A DNA stretch of 64,000 bases from Mesotoga prima MesG1.Ag.4.2 (GTDB lineage Bacteria > Thermotogota > Thermotogae > Petrotogales > Kosmotogaceae): assembly GCF_000147715.2 (NCBI RefSeq), contig NC_017934.1, forward strand, positions 682,001 through 746,000, in the 5' to 3' direction. This document shows, in pieces, positions 1-8,286 of this stretch; position 1 is the stretch's first letter; every line of letters starts with the position of its first letter. Position numbers and translations under genes: made by a program. The notes under the pieces were generated by a model that worked only from the letters and a program-made list of their open reading frames with translations, was not told the DNA's origin and searched no databases.

Positions 1-1
1 A

Positions 2-2023
2 GAAAAGAGAGCCATAGAGCTGCTAGAAAAAGTGGGCTTAGCAGATCAAGCTCATAAGAGGCCCTGTCAGCTATCGAATGGTCAGATGCAGAGAGTTGCT
101 ATTGCAAGAGCCCTTGCCAATGATCCCGATATCATCTTGGCTGATGAACCTACTGGTTCTTTAGATACTCAGACAGGTGAAGAAACTGTGAAGTTGATAA
201 AGGAGGTTGCGAGGGGAAAACTCATAATAATGGTAACTCACAATGAAGAAATCGCTAATCGCTATGCAGATAGGATAATCAAACTTAAGGACGGCAAAAT
301 CGTAAGTGACTCCCGTCCTTCAGATGATGACGATCCTCAACCAGAACTGATTATAAAAAAAACAAGTATGAGTTTTCCAGCTGCCTTGAGGCTTTCTGCA
401 ACCAATATCCTAACAAAGAAATGGCGTACAGCGCTTACGGTACTGGCTTCTAGCATTGGCATAGTCGGAATCTTTCTAGTCTTGTCACTTTCTAGCGGTT
501 TTGGAAGGCAACTATCAGAATTCGAGTCGCAGACTCTCTCTACGTTTCCGATAATGGTGAGTCAGACAACAGTTGATCTGGAGTCGCAGCAGTATCACCA
601 AGCTGAGTCTGAAAAGCGGTTTGAAGAAGATGATAGTGATGTCTTGGGGCAATTTGTCTATCCATATGATCCCCGTGATGAGATTCTAATTCACAACAAC
701 GATCTATCTGATGAATACTTGGCTTATGTTGAGAGCATAGATCCCAAACTTCTTTCGGGCTTCACATACACGCGACATATAAACATGAATTTGGTTGCAA
801 AGTACGGAGAAATGGCGAAAACTGTTGATCAGACTTCAATCAAATTCACGGCGTATCCGGAAGATCTCGACCCGGAGTCTCCGGGTTATCTCGAGAACAA
901 TTTCGACTTAGTTGCGGGATCCTTTCCTAAGGAATTCACCGATCTTGTAATGATCGTTGGAAAAGGAAACAGAATATCAAATGTGATTCTTCAAGCGTTG
1001 GGTCTTGATCATGATAAAGAGAGGATTGGATTTGAAGAAATCATTGGATTAGAAATCAAGGCAATTTACAATGACGATTTCTACTTGAGAAAAGGGATGA
1101 GTTTTACGCCGAAGACTTCTCTAAGAGACCTCATGGATCTTTACTATGGTGATCTCGGGATAATGCTGAAAATAGTCGGCATTTTAAGACCCAAAGCACA
1201 GATTGAGTTCTCAGTTCTTGACGAAGGAATAGCATACTCCGATCGTCTCGCCCAGAAATTCATTGAGAATGCCGTAGATTCGGAGATTGTCCTCGCCCAG
1301 AAGGATCTTTATGTAAATGTTCTGTCCGGAGAACAGTTTGCTTCGGATTTGTTCAATGTCCTCTCAGTGATACCACCCGATATTACTGCAAGATTGGTGG
1401 GCGGCGTAAATCTACCCATAACGAAAAGAAATATTCTTCAGAAGCTCGGAGCATACAAAACTCCTGTTTCCGTCGTGCTTTATCCCAAAGATTTCAAATC
1501 CAAAGAAGAGGTCTTGAAATACCTGGACTCCTGGAACGAAGGCAAAGCCGCTGAGAATAGGATTCTTTACATTGATCTCGCGTCAACGATAACGGGATTA
1601 CTCGCGGGGATACTAAATGGCTCAACATTCGTGTTGTTGTCTTTCGCTGCTATTTCGCTTGTCGTTTCGCTAATAATGATTGGAATTATTACATTTATAT
1701 CGGTGACTGAGAGAACAAAAGAAATAGGGATACTGAGGGCTCTTGGAGCAAGAAAGAAGGACATCAGTACCGTGTTCAACGCGGAGAATTTCATCATAGG
1801 AGCGTTTTCCGGGGCCCTTGGAATATTGTTTGCTTCGATATTGATCGTGCCACTTAACTCAATTATCGAAAGACTTACCGGTCTATCTAACGTGGCCTAT
1901 ATAAATCCTTTTTACGTGATCTCTTTAATGGTGGCCAGTATTCTATTAACAGTTTTGGGGGGCCTGATACCTTCAAGAATGGCATCCAGAAAGAACCCAG
2001 TAGATGCTCTGAGAATTGAATAG
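2..2023 (+). CDS. MacB-type ABC transporter, ATPase-permease fusion (5' end cut by window)
   Basis: The reading frame is open from base 2, so the gene begins upstream of the window. What remains starts inside the ATPase domain. The ABC signature reads LSNGQ instead of the usual LSGGQ (bases 71-85) and is followed by Walker [10 protein letters not shown] and a switch histidine (MVTHNEE). A membrane segment follows (about bases 420-490), then a roughly 370-residue extracytoplasmic domain, then three hydrophobic segments (about 1620-2000) typical of FtsX/MacB permeases, ending near [18 protein letters not shown]. Fused MacB-like proteins are usually mechanotransmission transporters that move substrates or signals on the outer face of the membrane rather than classical importers. 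The substrate cannot be told from sequence. Confidence 0.9.
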   Translation, partial: EKRAIELLEKVGLADQAHKRPCQLSNGQMQRVAIARALANDPDIILADEPTGSLDTQTGEETVKLIKEVARGKLIIMVTHNEEIANRYADRIIKLKDGKIVSDSRPSDDDDPQPELIIKKTSMSFPAALRLSATNILTKKWRTALTVLASSIGIVGIFLVLSLSSGFGRQLSEFESQTLSTFPIMVSQTTVDLESQQYHQAESEKRFEEDDSDVLGQFVYPYDPRDEILIHNNDLSDEYLAYVESIDPKLLSGFTYTRHINMNLVAKYGEMAKTVDQTSIKFTAYPEDLDPESPGYLENNFDLVAGSFPKEFTDLVMIVGKGNRISNVILQALGLDHDKERIGFEEIIGLEIKAIYNDDFYLRKGMSFTPKTSLRDLMDLYYGDLGIMLKIVGILRPKAQIEFSVLDEGIAYSDRLAQKFIENAVDSEIVLAQKDLYVNVLSGEQFASDLFNVLSVIPPDITARLVGGVNLPITKRNILQKLGAYKTPVSVVLYPKDFKSKEEVLKYLDSWNEGKAAENRILYIDLASTITGLLAGILNGSTFVLLSFAAISLVVSLIMIGIITFISVTERTKEIGILRALGARKKDISTVFNAENFIIGAFSGALGILFASILIVPLNSIIERLTGLSNVAYINPFYVISLMVASILLTVLGGLIPSRMASRKNPVDALRIE

Positions 2024-2147
2024 AGAGAGCAGCTCCTTGTTTTTTGTGGGGTTTTCGCTCTGTTGTCTCTGAAGTCTCTTCTCTGGTAAAGACAACCCAT
2101 CCGACCAAAGAAACTAAGTTCTCAGTTATTCTTTCCTCAGTCAAAGA

Positions 2148-2786
2148 TCAGGATCCCGGGATATAGAGATCCAGAGCTTCAGAGATATTTGTGATTTCTA
2201 CCGAAGGCATCTTAACTAACTTGCCGGAACCAAATCCAAAAAAAAGAAGGTATATGTTTTCTGGTGCTCCAGATCTAACATATGCATCTCTTCCAACCAT
2301 TACAGTGTATTTTGTTTCAATTTCGGGATTCTTGAAATAGAAGAACTTTTCTTGAGAAAGTCCGGGTTTGAGATTTTTCTGAAAGAAGTAAGCTGTATCT
2401 GCAGAGTTTTTCTTCACCCCGACCCAGACTTCTTTTGTTCCAGTCACGAATATTCTGAAGTACGGTCTGTCGCTTGAACTTTGTGCTTCTGTAATTATTG
2501 TTTCCAAGTCAATAGCATAGTTAGACAGAAAGTTCTTCGCAACGATATACTGCTCGAGCGTTCCGCCCGATCCGAGAAGTCTTTCGACACTTGCTAGTTT
2601 AGCTTCAAAATCATCCTCGATTGCTTTAAGATCTTCATCGTACTGCCTGCGCATCTGTGAAAGCTCCGCCTTCATCTGTCCAACTCTGTTAATGGAGATG
2701 AGCGAAAATACGAAACCGATTATGGCGGCCATTATCAAAAATAATCCAATTGAAAGTGCAGGAGATGTTCTTCTTCTCTTTGTCAT
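2148..2786 (-). CDS. Membrane-anchored coiled-coil protein of unknown function
   Basis: 212 residues. A basic N-terminus (MTKRRR) precedes one hydrophobic segment (about residues 11-31). A charged, heptad-like stretch follows (about 35-70, rich in K, E, L and M) that should form a coiled coil. The C-terminal domain of about 130 residues is predicted to lie outside the membrane and I do not recognise it. It starts 3 bases after the stop of the upstream methyltransferase, so the two are probably co-transcribed. No function is proposed. Confidence 0.7.
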   Translation of the reverse strand: MTKRRRTSPALSIGLFLIMAAIIGFVFSLISINRVGQMKAELSQMRRQYDEDLKAIEDDFEAKLASVERLLGSGGTLEQYIVAKNFLSNYAIDLETIITEAQSSSDRPYFRIFVTGTKEVWVGVKKNSADTAYFFQKNLKPGLSQEKFFYFKNPEIETKYTVMVGRDAYVRSGAPENIYLLFFGFGSGKLVKMPSVEITNISEALDLYIPGS

Positions 2787-2789
2787 TCT

Positions 2790-3560
2790 TCACCTCTTTT
2801 TACCGCATAAGAAGAGATGCTCTGAACGAGCCAAGGTTTCGCGGTTCCTGCAGTATTTGAGTTCCCAATCCACTGCGCTGTCGATTTTTGCTGCCAGCGC
2901 TTGTTCGTCATATGGATAGAAGGCAACCACCGATGAAATATCTATGAGGTCAAAGCCATTCATGTTAAGCAAATGCCCAATTTCCTCCGGAAAAAAGGGC
3001 TTTGTGGCAAAGACTATGCTACTAACTGAGCTGTCTCCTATTGGAATTTTGTCCTTTTCAACCAATCTCTTTGCCATAGAGTACTCTCCCCGCGAAAGGA
3101 AATCATGCAAGAAGGCCCACGCATTATCAACCGTGGCAAGAAGTAGCCCACCCCTTTTGAGAACCCTTTGGCACTCAGCCAAGACTTCCGATGTGTTCTT
3201 TGCGTATGAAAGGAGGTCCCCCATTGCCAGCACATAATCGAAGCATTCCTTTTCAAAAGGAAGCCTTTCGGCATTTGAATGAACGAAATCAATCTTAAGA
3301 TCGGCCAGGCCAGCTTTCATGGAGGCGACACTAAGCATTTCCTGCGAAAGGTCGACTCCCACAACCTCGTGAGCTTTCTCTGCTAGATAGAGGGCCCATC
3401 TTCCCGTACCAGTACCAATGTCAAGAGTTCTTCCGATTGTCTTCACATGGTCTTCCAGCAGTCTTTCGACAATACGATGATATAAGTTCCAGTAAGGTTC
3501 CTCATACATGTAGTCATATCTGCTAGCAATTTCACTATAGTATTCCCAAGATTCCCTCAA
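2790..3560 (-). CDS. Class I SAM-dependent methyltransferase
   Basis: About 256 residues. Motif I is LDIGTGTGRWALYLAEKAHEV, followed by VVGVDLSQEML (acidic residue binding the SAM ribose), FDYVLAMGDLLSY and a post-motif region VLKRGGLLLATVDN. This is the layout of UbiE/Methyltransf_11 small-molecule methyltransferases. A GTG at 3575 extends the frame, but it has no ribosome-binding site. A TTG at 3560 lies 8 bases after GAGGTG and gives the N-terminus MRESWEYYSEIASRYD, a usual opening for this family. The substrate is unknown. Confidence 0.85.
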   Translation of the reverse strand: MRESWEYYSEIASRYDYMYEEPYWNLYHRIVERLLEDHVKTIGRTLDIGTGTGRWALYLAEKAHEVVGVDLSQEMLSVASMKAGLADLKIDFVHSNAERLPFEKECFDYVLAMGDLLSYAKNTSEVLAECQRVLKRGGLLLATVDNAWAFLHDFLSRGEYSMAKRLVEKDKIPIGDSSVSSIVFATKPFFPEEIGHLLNMNGFDLIDISSVVAFYPYDEQALAAKIDSAVDWELKYCRNRETLARSEHLFLCGKKR

Positions 3561-3575
3561 ACCGGCGCACCTCAC

Positions 3576-3978
3576 AAATCAGCGAAAATAATCAGAACAG
3601 TTTACTATAGTATAATACATACTCGTCCACGATTCAGGAGTTTGGGCACGATGGCAAGAATCTGTGAAGACCTTAATGAGGTTGCTTAAAGAGCCTTTCT
3701 AGCTCGTGAGAAGTGTTACCAAGAGAATTGAACTGACACTAAACGATGATAAGAGAAAGAGTATCTCTTAAGAAGATTGTCTGTTCCCGCAATCTTGGCG
3801 GATAGACTGAAGTTCTGACTTCTTGATTAGATCTTTTTTTTTTGACGAAGCGATTGATTCGTTAATCAGGAAGGAATATGTGAGAGTATTGATAAATTGT
3901 TGAACAGAATCGGATTGGTCTTTTCGCAGCACAGCAAATTATGAATTCGACGTTCTTGCTATCGAAATAGGGCTCGTT
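3576..3978. other. 403-bp gap with possible remnants of a decayed gene
   Basis: No intact gene. On the plus strand, one frame starting at the ATG at 3651 contains protein-like runs interrupted by many stops: MARICEDLNEVA, then RAFLAREKCYQEN, then EKEYLLRRLSVPAILADRL, then ESIDKLLNRIGLVFSQHSK near 3880-3940. This pattern fits an old pseudogene but no family is recognisable. A run of nine T residues occurs near 3836-3844. No tRNA-like fold or clear promoter was seen. Confidence 0.3.
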
Positions 3979-4752
3979 CTAGCGGCGTAGAAGTTCTTTC
4001 TCTTTTACGAAGAACTCACCCAGCTTGTTACCCATATCCCTCACAAATGTGTTAATGTCTTTAGACCTTTTTAGGTACCACCAAAATAGCAATATTCCGA
4101 TCGTTGCACCAAAATTGTTGAATATGAGATCGAGCATTGTGTCGTCAAGACTCTCTTGGGCCATGCGGTAGCCGGGATAGCCGCCAAAGATTTTGTCGGA
4201 AATGAACTCTCCGATTTCCCAAAAGACGCCTATCATGTTTACAATTGACATTCCTGAGAGCCAGACCTTCCACGCAACAGCTTTTGGAGGAAGGTTCGAC
4301 CAAGCGATTGCCGAACCGAAAATGAACGGAAAGAGCGAAAAACCTCCCCAGAATCCACCAAAACAATGAAGGAAACCATCGAAAAGGGGAAAGTTGTTGT
4401 AAAATTCAAGCCATATTCCAAAGAAACTGTGGAGAGTTAGGTGTAACAGCGTAAGAAACCGTGTCTCCTCGTAGATGGGAACTCCGGTAATACCTTGGAA
4501 TATCCAGGTTGAATAACCAAAAGACGCCATAATGAGGTAACCAACCATGTGAGGTAGGTTAAAGTCACGAATAGATCCAAAAACTGGCACAAACAGGAGA
4601 AACGAGGCAAGTATATTGATCCATTTAAGCGTTTTGTAGAACTTGATATTGTTTGAAAGAATGGACTTGTTTATGGTCGGTTTATCTACTAAACTCTCAC
4701 CAAAGCTTCGTGCATATGCGCCAAGGATTGTAAGTACGTCCCTTGCAGTCAT
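3979..4752 (-). CDS. Polytopic membrane protein, possibly DUF2238/YjdF-like
   Basis: 257 residues with about six hydrophobic segments. Conserved-looking polar or charged features lie inside membrane segments: VFWEIGEF near residue 185 and DDTMLDLIFNNFGATIG near 208-224. A tryptophan-containing glutamate motif plus a late D...D..N..GA motif resembles the DUF2238/YjdF membrane family; this is a tentative match by eye. The ATG has GGAGG about 13 bases upstream. A TATAAT-like -10 element for this gene lies at 4791-4796 on the minus strand. The function is unknown. Confidence 0.65.
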   Translation of the reverse strand: MTARDVLTILGAYARSFGESLVDKPTINKSILSNNIKFYKTLKWINILASFLLFVPVFGSIRDFNLPHMVGYLIMASFGYSTWIFQGITGVPIYEETRFLTLLHLTLHSFFGIWLEFYNNFPLFDGFLHCFGGFWGGFSLFPFIFGSAIAWSNLPPKAVAWKVWLSGMSIVNMIGVFWEIGEFISDKIFGGYPGYRMAQESLDDTMLDLIFNNFGATIGILLFWWYLKRSKDINTFVRDMGNKLGEFFVKEKELLRR

Positions 4753-4782
4753 TTAAACCCTTCAACCTCCGACAAACACTTT

Positions 4783-4814
4783 TTGGTTCAATTATACACG
4801 AGCTTGTTGGTTCA
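4783..4814 (-). promoter_or_regulatory. Candidate promoter -10 flanked by 8-bp direct repeats
   Basis: ATTATA at 4791-4796 reads TATAAT on the minus strand, upstream of the membrane-protein gene. TTGGTTCA occurs at 4783-4790 and again at 4807-4814, 24 bases apart and bracketing the -10. Such placement could be a repressor site, but the repeats are short and no -35 is convincing. Confidence 0.3.
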
Positions 4815-4917
4815 GCATCAACAAATGCAACATAACAGCTCGGAAGTGAAAAACACCGCAAATATTTACGCGTGTTTGTCAAAATCATTTGGTACTCTAT
4901 TCAAGAGGAGAAGTTAT

Positions 4918-5715
4918 ATGAAACCCAAAAAGAGCTTTGACTTTGATGAGTTTGCCTTAGTATATTCCAAATAAAGATATCCCAACGAGAAGTTGGTGGA
5001 GCACATTATTAATAGAATTAGATATGCCGACAGAATTCTGGAAGTAGGTTGTGGCACAGCTGACTATTTGAGTATTCTCTCAGAGCTTCTCTATGCTCAT
5101 GGTTTCGGATTCGACACCAGCCCTTCAATGATTTCAGAGGCTTCAAAGAAGAATCAGAGAATTGAACTTGAACTCGCTACTGCAGATAAAAACGGTCCTT
5201 TTCCATATGGAAATTCTGAATTTGACTTCGTCTTCAATATTAACCTCGTACATTATATTTCTGATCTTGAAAATCTGTTCAAGGAGAGTTTTCGAGTCCT
5301 GCAAAATGATGGGAGCATATTGACAGTGACGGACTCCTGTAAGGACATTTCTGAGAGAACCTTAACCAATTATTTCCCTGAGACTCTTGATATAGATAGG
5401 GGTAGATATCCTGGAAATTCTTCAATTATTTCTGCGATGAAGAAGGCAGGCTTCGAGGGAATATATACGACGAAGATGAAGACCCCTTTTGAATTCAAGA
5501 AACAGCACTTTGAGCAGTACAGAAACAAGGCCTACTCGTCCCTGAGATTGATACCCGAAGAGAGGTTTGAAGAGGGAATTAAAAGGCCAGAGTCCGATAT
5601 GGAAAGGGGTCTTGTCCTCGGGAAGAAGGCGTATACTCAGATATGGGACATTAAAATAGCGAAGAGGGATTTTGATCTCCCGATGATCTACACTACAAGT
5701 TTCACTGAAAAGTAA
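4918..5715 (+). pseudogene. SAM-dependent methyltransferase interrupted by an in-frame TAA at codon 19
   Basis: An ATG at 4918 has a strong AGAGGAG site 7 bases upstream and opens MKPKKSFDFDEFALVYSK. TAA then occurs at 4972-4974, and the same frame continues RYPNEKLVEHIINRI and a full class I methyltransferase: motif I ILEVGCGTADYLSIL, FGFDTSPSMI, FDFVFNINLVHYI and VLQNDGSILTVTD. The segment before and after the stop fits the usual N-terminus of this family (FDEFA..YSK-x-R.YP), so the stop appears to replace one sense codon, probably TAT or TAC for Tyr. Alternatively a TTG at 4993 could start a 240-residue protein, but the sequence before it (AACGAGAAG) is a poor ribosome-binding site. The lesion may be a real nonsense mutation or a sequencing error. 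Confidence 0.8.
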
Positions 5716-5741
5716 AACTGGTTCCTTTAGGAGGTGTCTCA

Positions 5742-6239
5742 GTGAGAAAATTGGTAGTGATCTCTATAATCACCATTCTTTCAGTGTATGGCTTTTCTAT
5801 GGCAGTCAGTGCCGGAATAGGGTTCAATTTGGACATGAGTTCGGGTGCCTTGGTTACACCGGTATTCATTCAGTTTTCGGCAGGTATCCCTTATCTTCAG
5901 GGGACGATCCATGCGTATGTTTTTTCTTTCGACTGGTCCAGCCTTGTTGTCAAGGGCTTCAGTTTGCCTGATCACACATATCTTGGAATCCAGACCAAAG
6001 TCACAGTCCACAAAAGTATTTATGTGAAGGGACAGATCTTCTGGTCTTTAAAACACATCACTTCTCTCATTGGAGGAGAGAGAACAATCGCCGGCACACC
6101 TCTTTACACAAGAATCGGTCTCGGAAGCAATTTTTCAAGCATCGAATTGGATGCGGGTTTTGATGGGTACTGGCAACTAGAGCCGTCTAGTACGGTTCCA
6201 TTTGCGCGACCTTATCTTCTCGTTAACTTCACTTTCTAA
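5742..6239 (+). CDS. Small secreted, beta-rich protein (possible outer-envelope protein)
   Basis: 165 residues starting at GTG 5742 behind AGGAGGTG. Residues 1-24 form a signal peptide: basic MRK, hydrophobic core LVVISIITILSVYGFSMA, and cleavage expected near AVSAG. The mature part alternates hydrophobic and polar residues, with aromatic residues at strand ends, and finishes with a terminal phenylalanine (LLVNFTF). This is the pattern of a small outer-membrane beta-barrel. No family is recognised. It sits 26 bases after the methyltransferase and 2 bases before threonine synthase, so all three may be co-transcribed. Confidence 0.65.
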   Translation: MRKLVVISIITILSVYGFSMAVSAGIGFNLDMSSGALVTPVFIQFSAGIPYLQGTIHAYVFSFDWSSLVVKGFSLPDHTYLGIQTKVTVHKSIYVKGQIFWSLKHITSLIGGERTIAGTPLYTRIGLGSNFSSIELDAGFDGYWQLEPSSTVPFARPYLLVNFTF

Positions 6240-6241
6240 AA

Positions 6242-7363
6242 GTGACTTCCTTCATCTGTTCTAAATGCGGGCGGAAATTTCCTTTAGGATCAAAAGCCTT
6301 CAAATGCTCATGCGGAGGTCTTTTTGACCTGAAATTCGAGCCTCATTTCCCAATTGCCAATATTGAACAGCGACCGCACAATATGTGGCGTTATCGCGAA
6401 GCACTGCCGATCGAAAGTGATCGGTCCATCGTAACTATGTCTGAAGGTTATACTCCATTGATTGAAGAGGAAATATGTGGGAAGAATGTGTTTATTAAAA
6501 TGGATCACCTTCTTCCGACTGGTTCTTACAAGGACAGGGGCGCTAGTCTTCTAGTAAGCTATGCGAGAGAACACCAAGTTTCATCTTTAGTCGAGGATTC
6601 TTCGGGAAATGCAGGATGCTCTATTGCAGCATATTCTGCACGAGCAGGTATTTCCTGTGAAATATTCGTTCCCGACCATACTTCGGTTGGGAAGCTCAGA
6701 CAGATAGAGGCTTATGGTTCGAAAGTCCGATTGGTTGAAGGCTCGAGAGAAGATGTATCAAGAAAGATTCTCGAGCAAACGAAAGAAAACTTTTATGCAA
6801 GTCATGTCTATAATCCACTCTTTTTGCATGGAACGAAGACTCTTGCGTTCGAGATCTGTGAACAGCTTGGCTGGAAGAGTCCTGGAGCTATTGTTGTTCC
6901 AGTAGGAAATGGGACTCTTTTGTTGGGAGCATCTATTGGATTTGGGGAATTGTATTCAGCCGGAATTGTTGATCATCTTCCAAAGATTATTGCCGTGCAA
7001 GCAGAGAACTGTGCCCCGCTTCTTCGTGCTTTCGAAATGAATCAAAAAGATTCCGCTGATGTAAACGCGGAAGCGACTGTTTCAGAAGGGATTGCGATTG
7101 AAAAGCCCGTAAGAGGTGCCCAAATATTGAAAGCGGTCAGAGACAGTGGAGGCACTTTTGTGGGGGTTTCTGAGCAGGAGATAATTGAAACCTGGAAGGA
7201 AATGTCAAAGAGAGGTCACTTCGTTGAACCAACTTCCGCGGCAACAATAGCGGGTTTAAAGAAGTACATTTCGAAAACCGATCCTAACGAAACGATTGCA
7301 TCCGTATTCACGGGCCACGGCCTTAAAACAGCCTGCGAATTATTCTCCTGGAATAAGCAATAG
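6242..7363 (+). CDS. thrC: Threonine synthase
   Basis: Converts O-phosphohomoserine to threonine using pyridoxal phosphate. The 373-residue protein begins with a small zinc-ribbon-like segment (C6, C9, C22, C24) found in many bacterial and archaeal threonine synthases. The PLP lysine is in PTGSYKDRGAS (K97), with SSGNAGCSIAAYSA for substrate and PLP contacts and a glycine loop VVPVGNGTLLLG. The GTG start is 2 bases after the preceding stop and has no clear ribosome-binding site, so translation is probably coupled. Some family members act as threonine dehydratases or cysteate synthases, but the overall pattern favours ThrC. Confidence 0.85.
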   Translation: MTSFICSKCGRKFPLGSKAFKCSCGGLFDLKFEPHFPIANIEQRPHNMWRYREALPIESDRSIVTMSEGYTPLIEEEICGKNVFIKMDHLLPTGSYKDRGASLLVSYAREHQVSSLVEDSSGNAGCSIAAYSARAGISCEIFVPDHTSVGKLRQIEAYGSKVRLVEGSREDVSRKILEQTKENFYASHVYNPLFLHGTKTLAFEICEQLGWKSPGAIVVPVGNGTLLLGASIGFGELYSAGIVDHLPKIIAVQAENCAPLLRAFEMNQKDSADVNAEATVSEGIAIEKPVRGAQILKAVRDSGGTFVGVSEQEIIETWKEMSKRGHFVEPTSAATIAGLKKYISKTDPNETIASVFTGHGLKTACELFSWNKQ

Positions 7364-7390
7364 GGTTTGAACTGAGGTAGTTGAAGCAAG

Positions 7391-7480
7391 AATTCGTGGG
7401 TCAATTTTTGATCCAGTTTCTTTCAGTGAGCCCGGTGGGTGTGGAACTGAGAAAATCACTTCGAGATTCTCCTGGTCGAA
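7391..7480 (-). pseudogene. Possible remnant of an ACT-domain (PheA-like) coding sequence
   Basis: Within the 245-bp gap after thrC, the minus strand is open and reads FDQENLEVIFSVPHPPGSLK followed by ETGSKIDPRI. The segment VIFSVPHPPGSLKE resembles the first strand and PG-turn of ACT domains, especially prephenate dehydratase, where a later motif TKIESRP is common (compare SKIDPRI here). The intervening half of the domain is missing. The match is by eye and may be chance. Confidence 0.2.
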
Positions 7481-7558
7481 ATGTTTATAAGTTTTGAGAA
7501 GTTGCCGCATTGATTCGGACCTAATGAAGCCGGGAGGACGCCCCGTCTTAGTGTTGCG

Positions 7559-7587
7559 TTGACTGTTGAACACAACGGTTATATAAT
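7559..7587 (+). promoter_or_regulatory. Sigma-70-type promoter for the YugP-rlmN-rpe operon
   Basis: TTGACT at 7559-7564, a 17-base spacer, and TATAAT at 7582-7587. Transcription would start near 7594, leaving a leader of about 15 bases that begins essentially at the AGGAGG site. Confidence 0.75.
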
Positions 7588-7608
7588 TAAAATTAGGAGG
7601 TGGTTAAG

Positions 7609-8286
7609 TTGTTTTGGGATCCAACTTTTATTATTCTCATTCCTGCTATAATCCTGGCAGCTTACGCCCAGTTTCTTGTTAGTTCGAGATTTGCGCATTA
7701 TTCCAAAGTGAAATCGACCTTTGGACTTAATGGAACTCAGCTTGCGAGGCAGCTTCTTGACAATGCAGGACTTTATGATATTAAAATTGAACGAATAAGG
7801 GGAAATCTAACAGATCATTACGATCCGAAGAATAGAATCGTTCGGCTTTCAGATACAACGCACAACAGCTCCTCTATAGCAGCTCTAGGTGTAGTGGCTC
7901 ACGAAATCGGTCATGCTATTCAAGATAAGGAGAAATATGTACCTTTGATTGTTCGCAACGCCGTAGTCCCTGTTGCGCAGATCGGTTCTTCTCTTTCGTG
8001 GATAATCTTTATTATTGGACTTCTTATGGTTTCGCCTGTCCTTATCAGAATAGGGATTCTGGTCTTTTCTGCCTTTGTCTTCTTCACGCTAGTGACGCTG
8101 CCGGTCGAGTTCAACGCAAGTTCGAGAGCGAAAAAGCTTCTTTCGTCAATGGGCATGCCTTCTAAAGAGCTTGAGGGCGTAAGTTCAGTTCTTGGAGCTG
8201 CAGCAATGACTTACGTTGCATCTGCGGCTACCGCCATTCTTCAGTTATTCAGGATGCTTTTCTTGTCGGGTGCTGGCAGAGACTGA
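7609..8286 (+). CDS. YugP-family neutral zinc metallopeptidase (membrane)
   Basis: 225 residues. The HExxH zinc motif lies in VVAHEIGHAIQD (H98, E99, H102). There is an N-terminal membrane segment (residues 4-21) and two or three further hydrophobic segments, the arrangement of the YugP/PF04298 metallopeptidases, whose substrates are not established. A GTG at 7600 is also in frame, but it sits on top of AGGAGGTGG. The TTG at 7609 has the correct spacing and gives MFWDPTF. First gene behind a strong promoter; its stop overlaps the next gene's ATG. Confidence 0.85.
   Translation: MFWDPTFIILIPAIILAAYAQFLVSSRFAHYSKVKSTFGLNGTQLARQLLDNAGLYDIKIERIRGNLTDHYDPKNRIVRLSDTTHNSSSIAALGVVAHEIGHAIQDKEKYVPLIVRNAVVPVAQIGSSLSWIIFIIGLLMVSPVLIRIGILVFSAFVFFTLVTLPVEFNASSRAKKLLSSMGMPSKELEGVSSVLGAAAMTYVASAATAILQLFRMLFLSGAGRD

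Noticed and set aside
71-85. LSNGQ in place of LSGGQ, considered as an inactivating change in the ABC ATPase.
   Set aside because: Substitution at the third position of the signature is tolerated in functional ABC proteins; the remaining motifs are intact.
2062-2096. Inverted repeat GTTGTCT...AGACAAC between the convergent ABC transporter and coiled-coil genes, considered as a bidirectional terminator.
   Set aside because: Only 7 bp with a 21-base loop and no T or A tract on either side.
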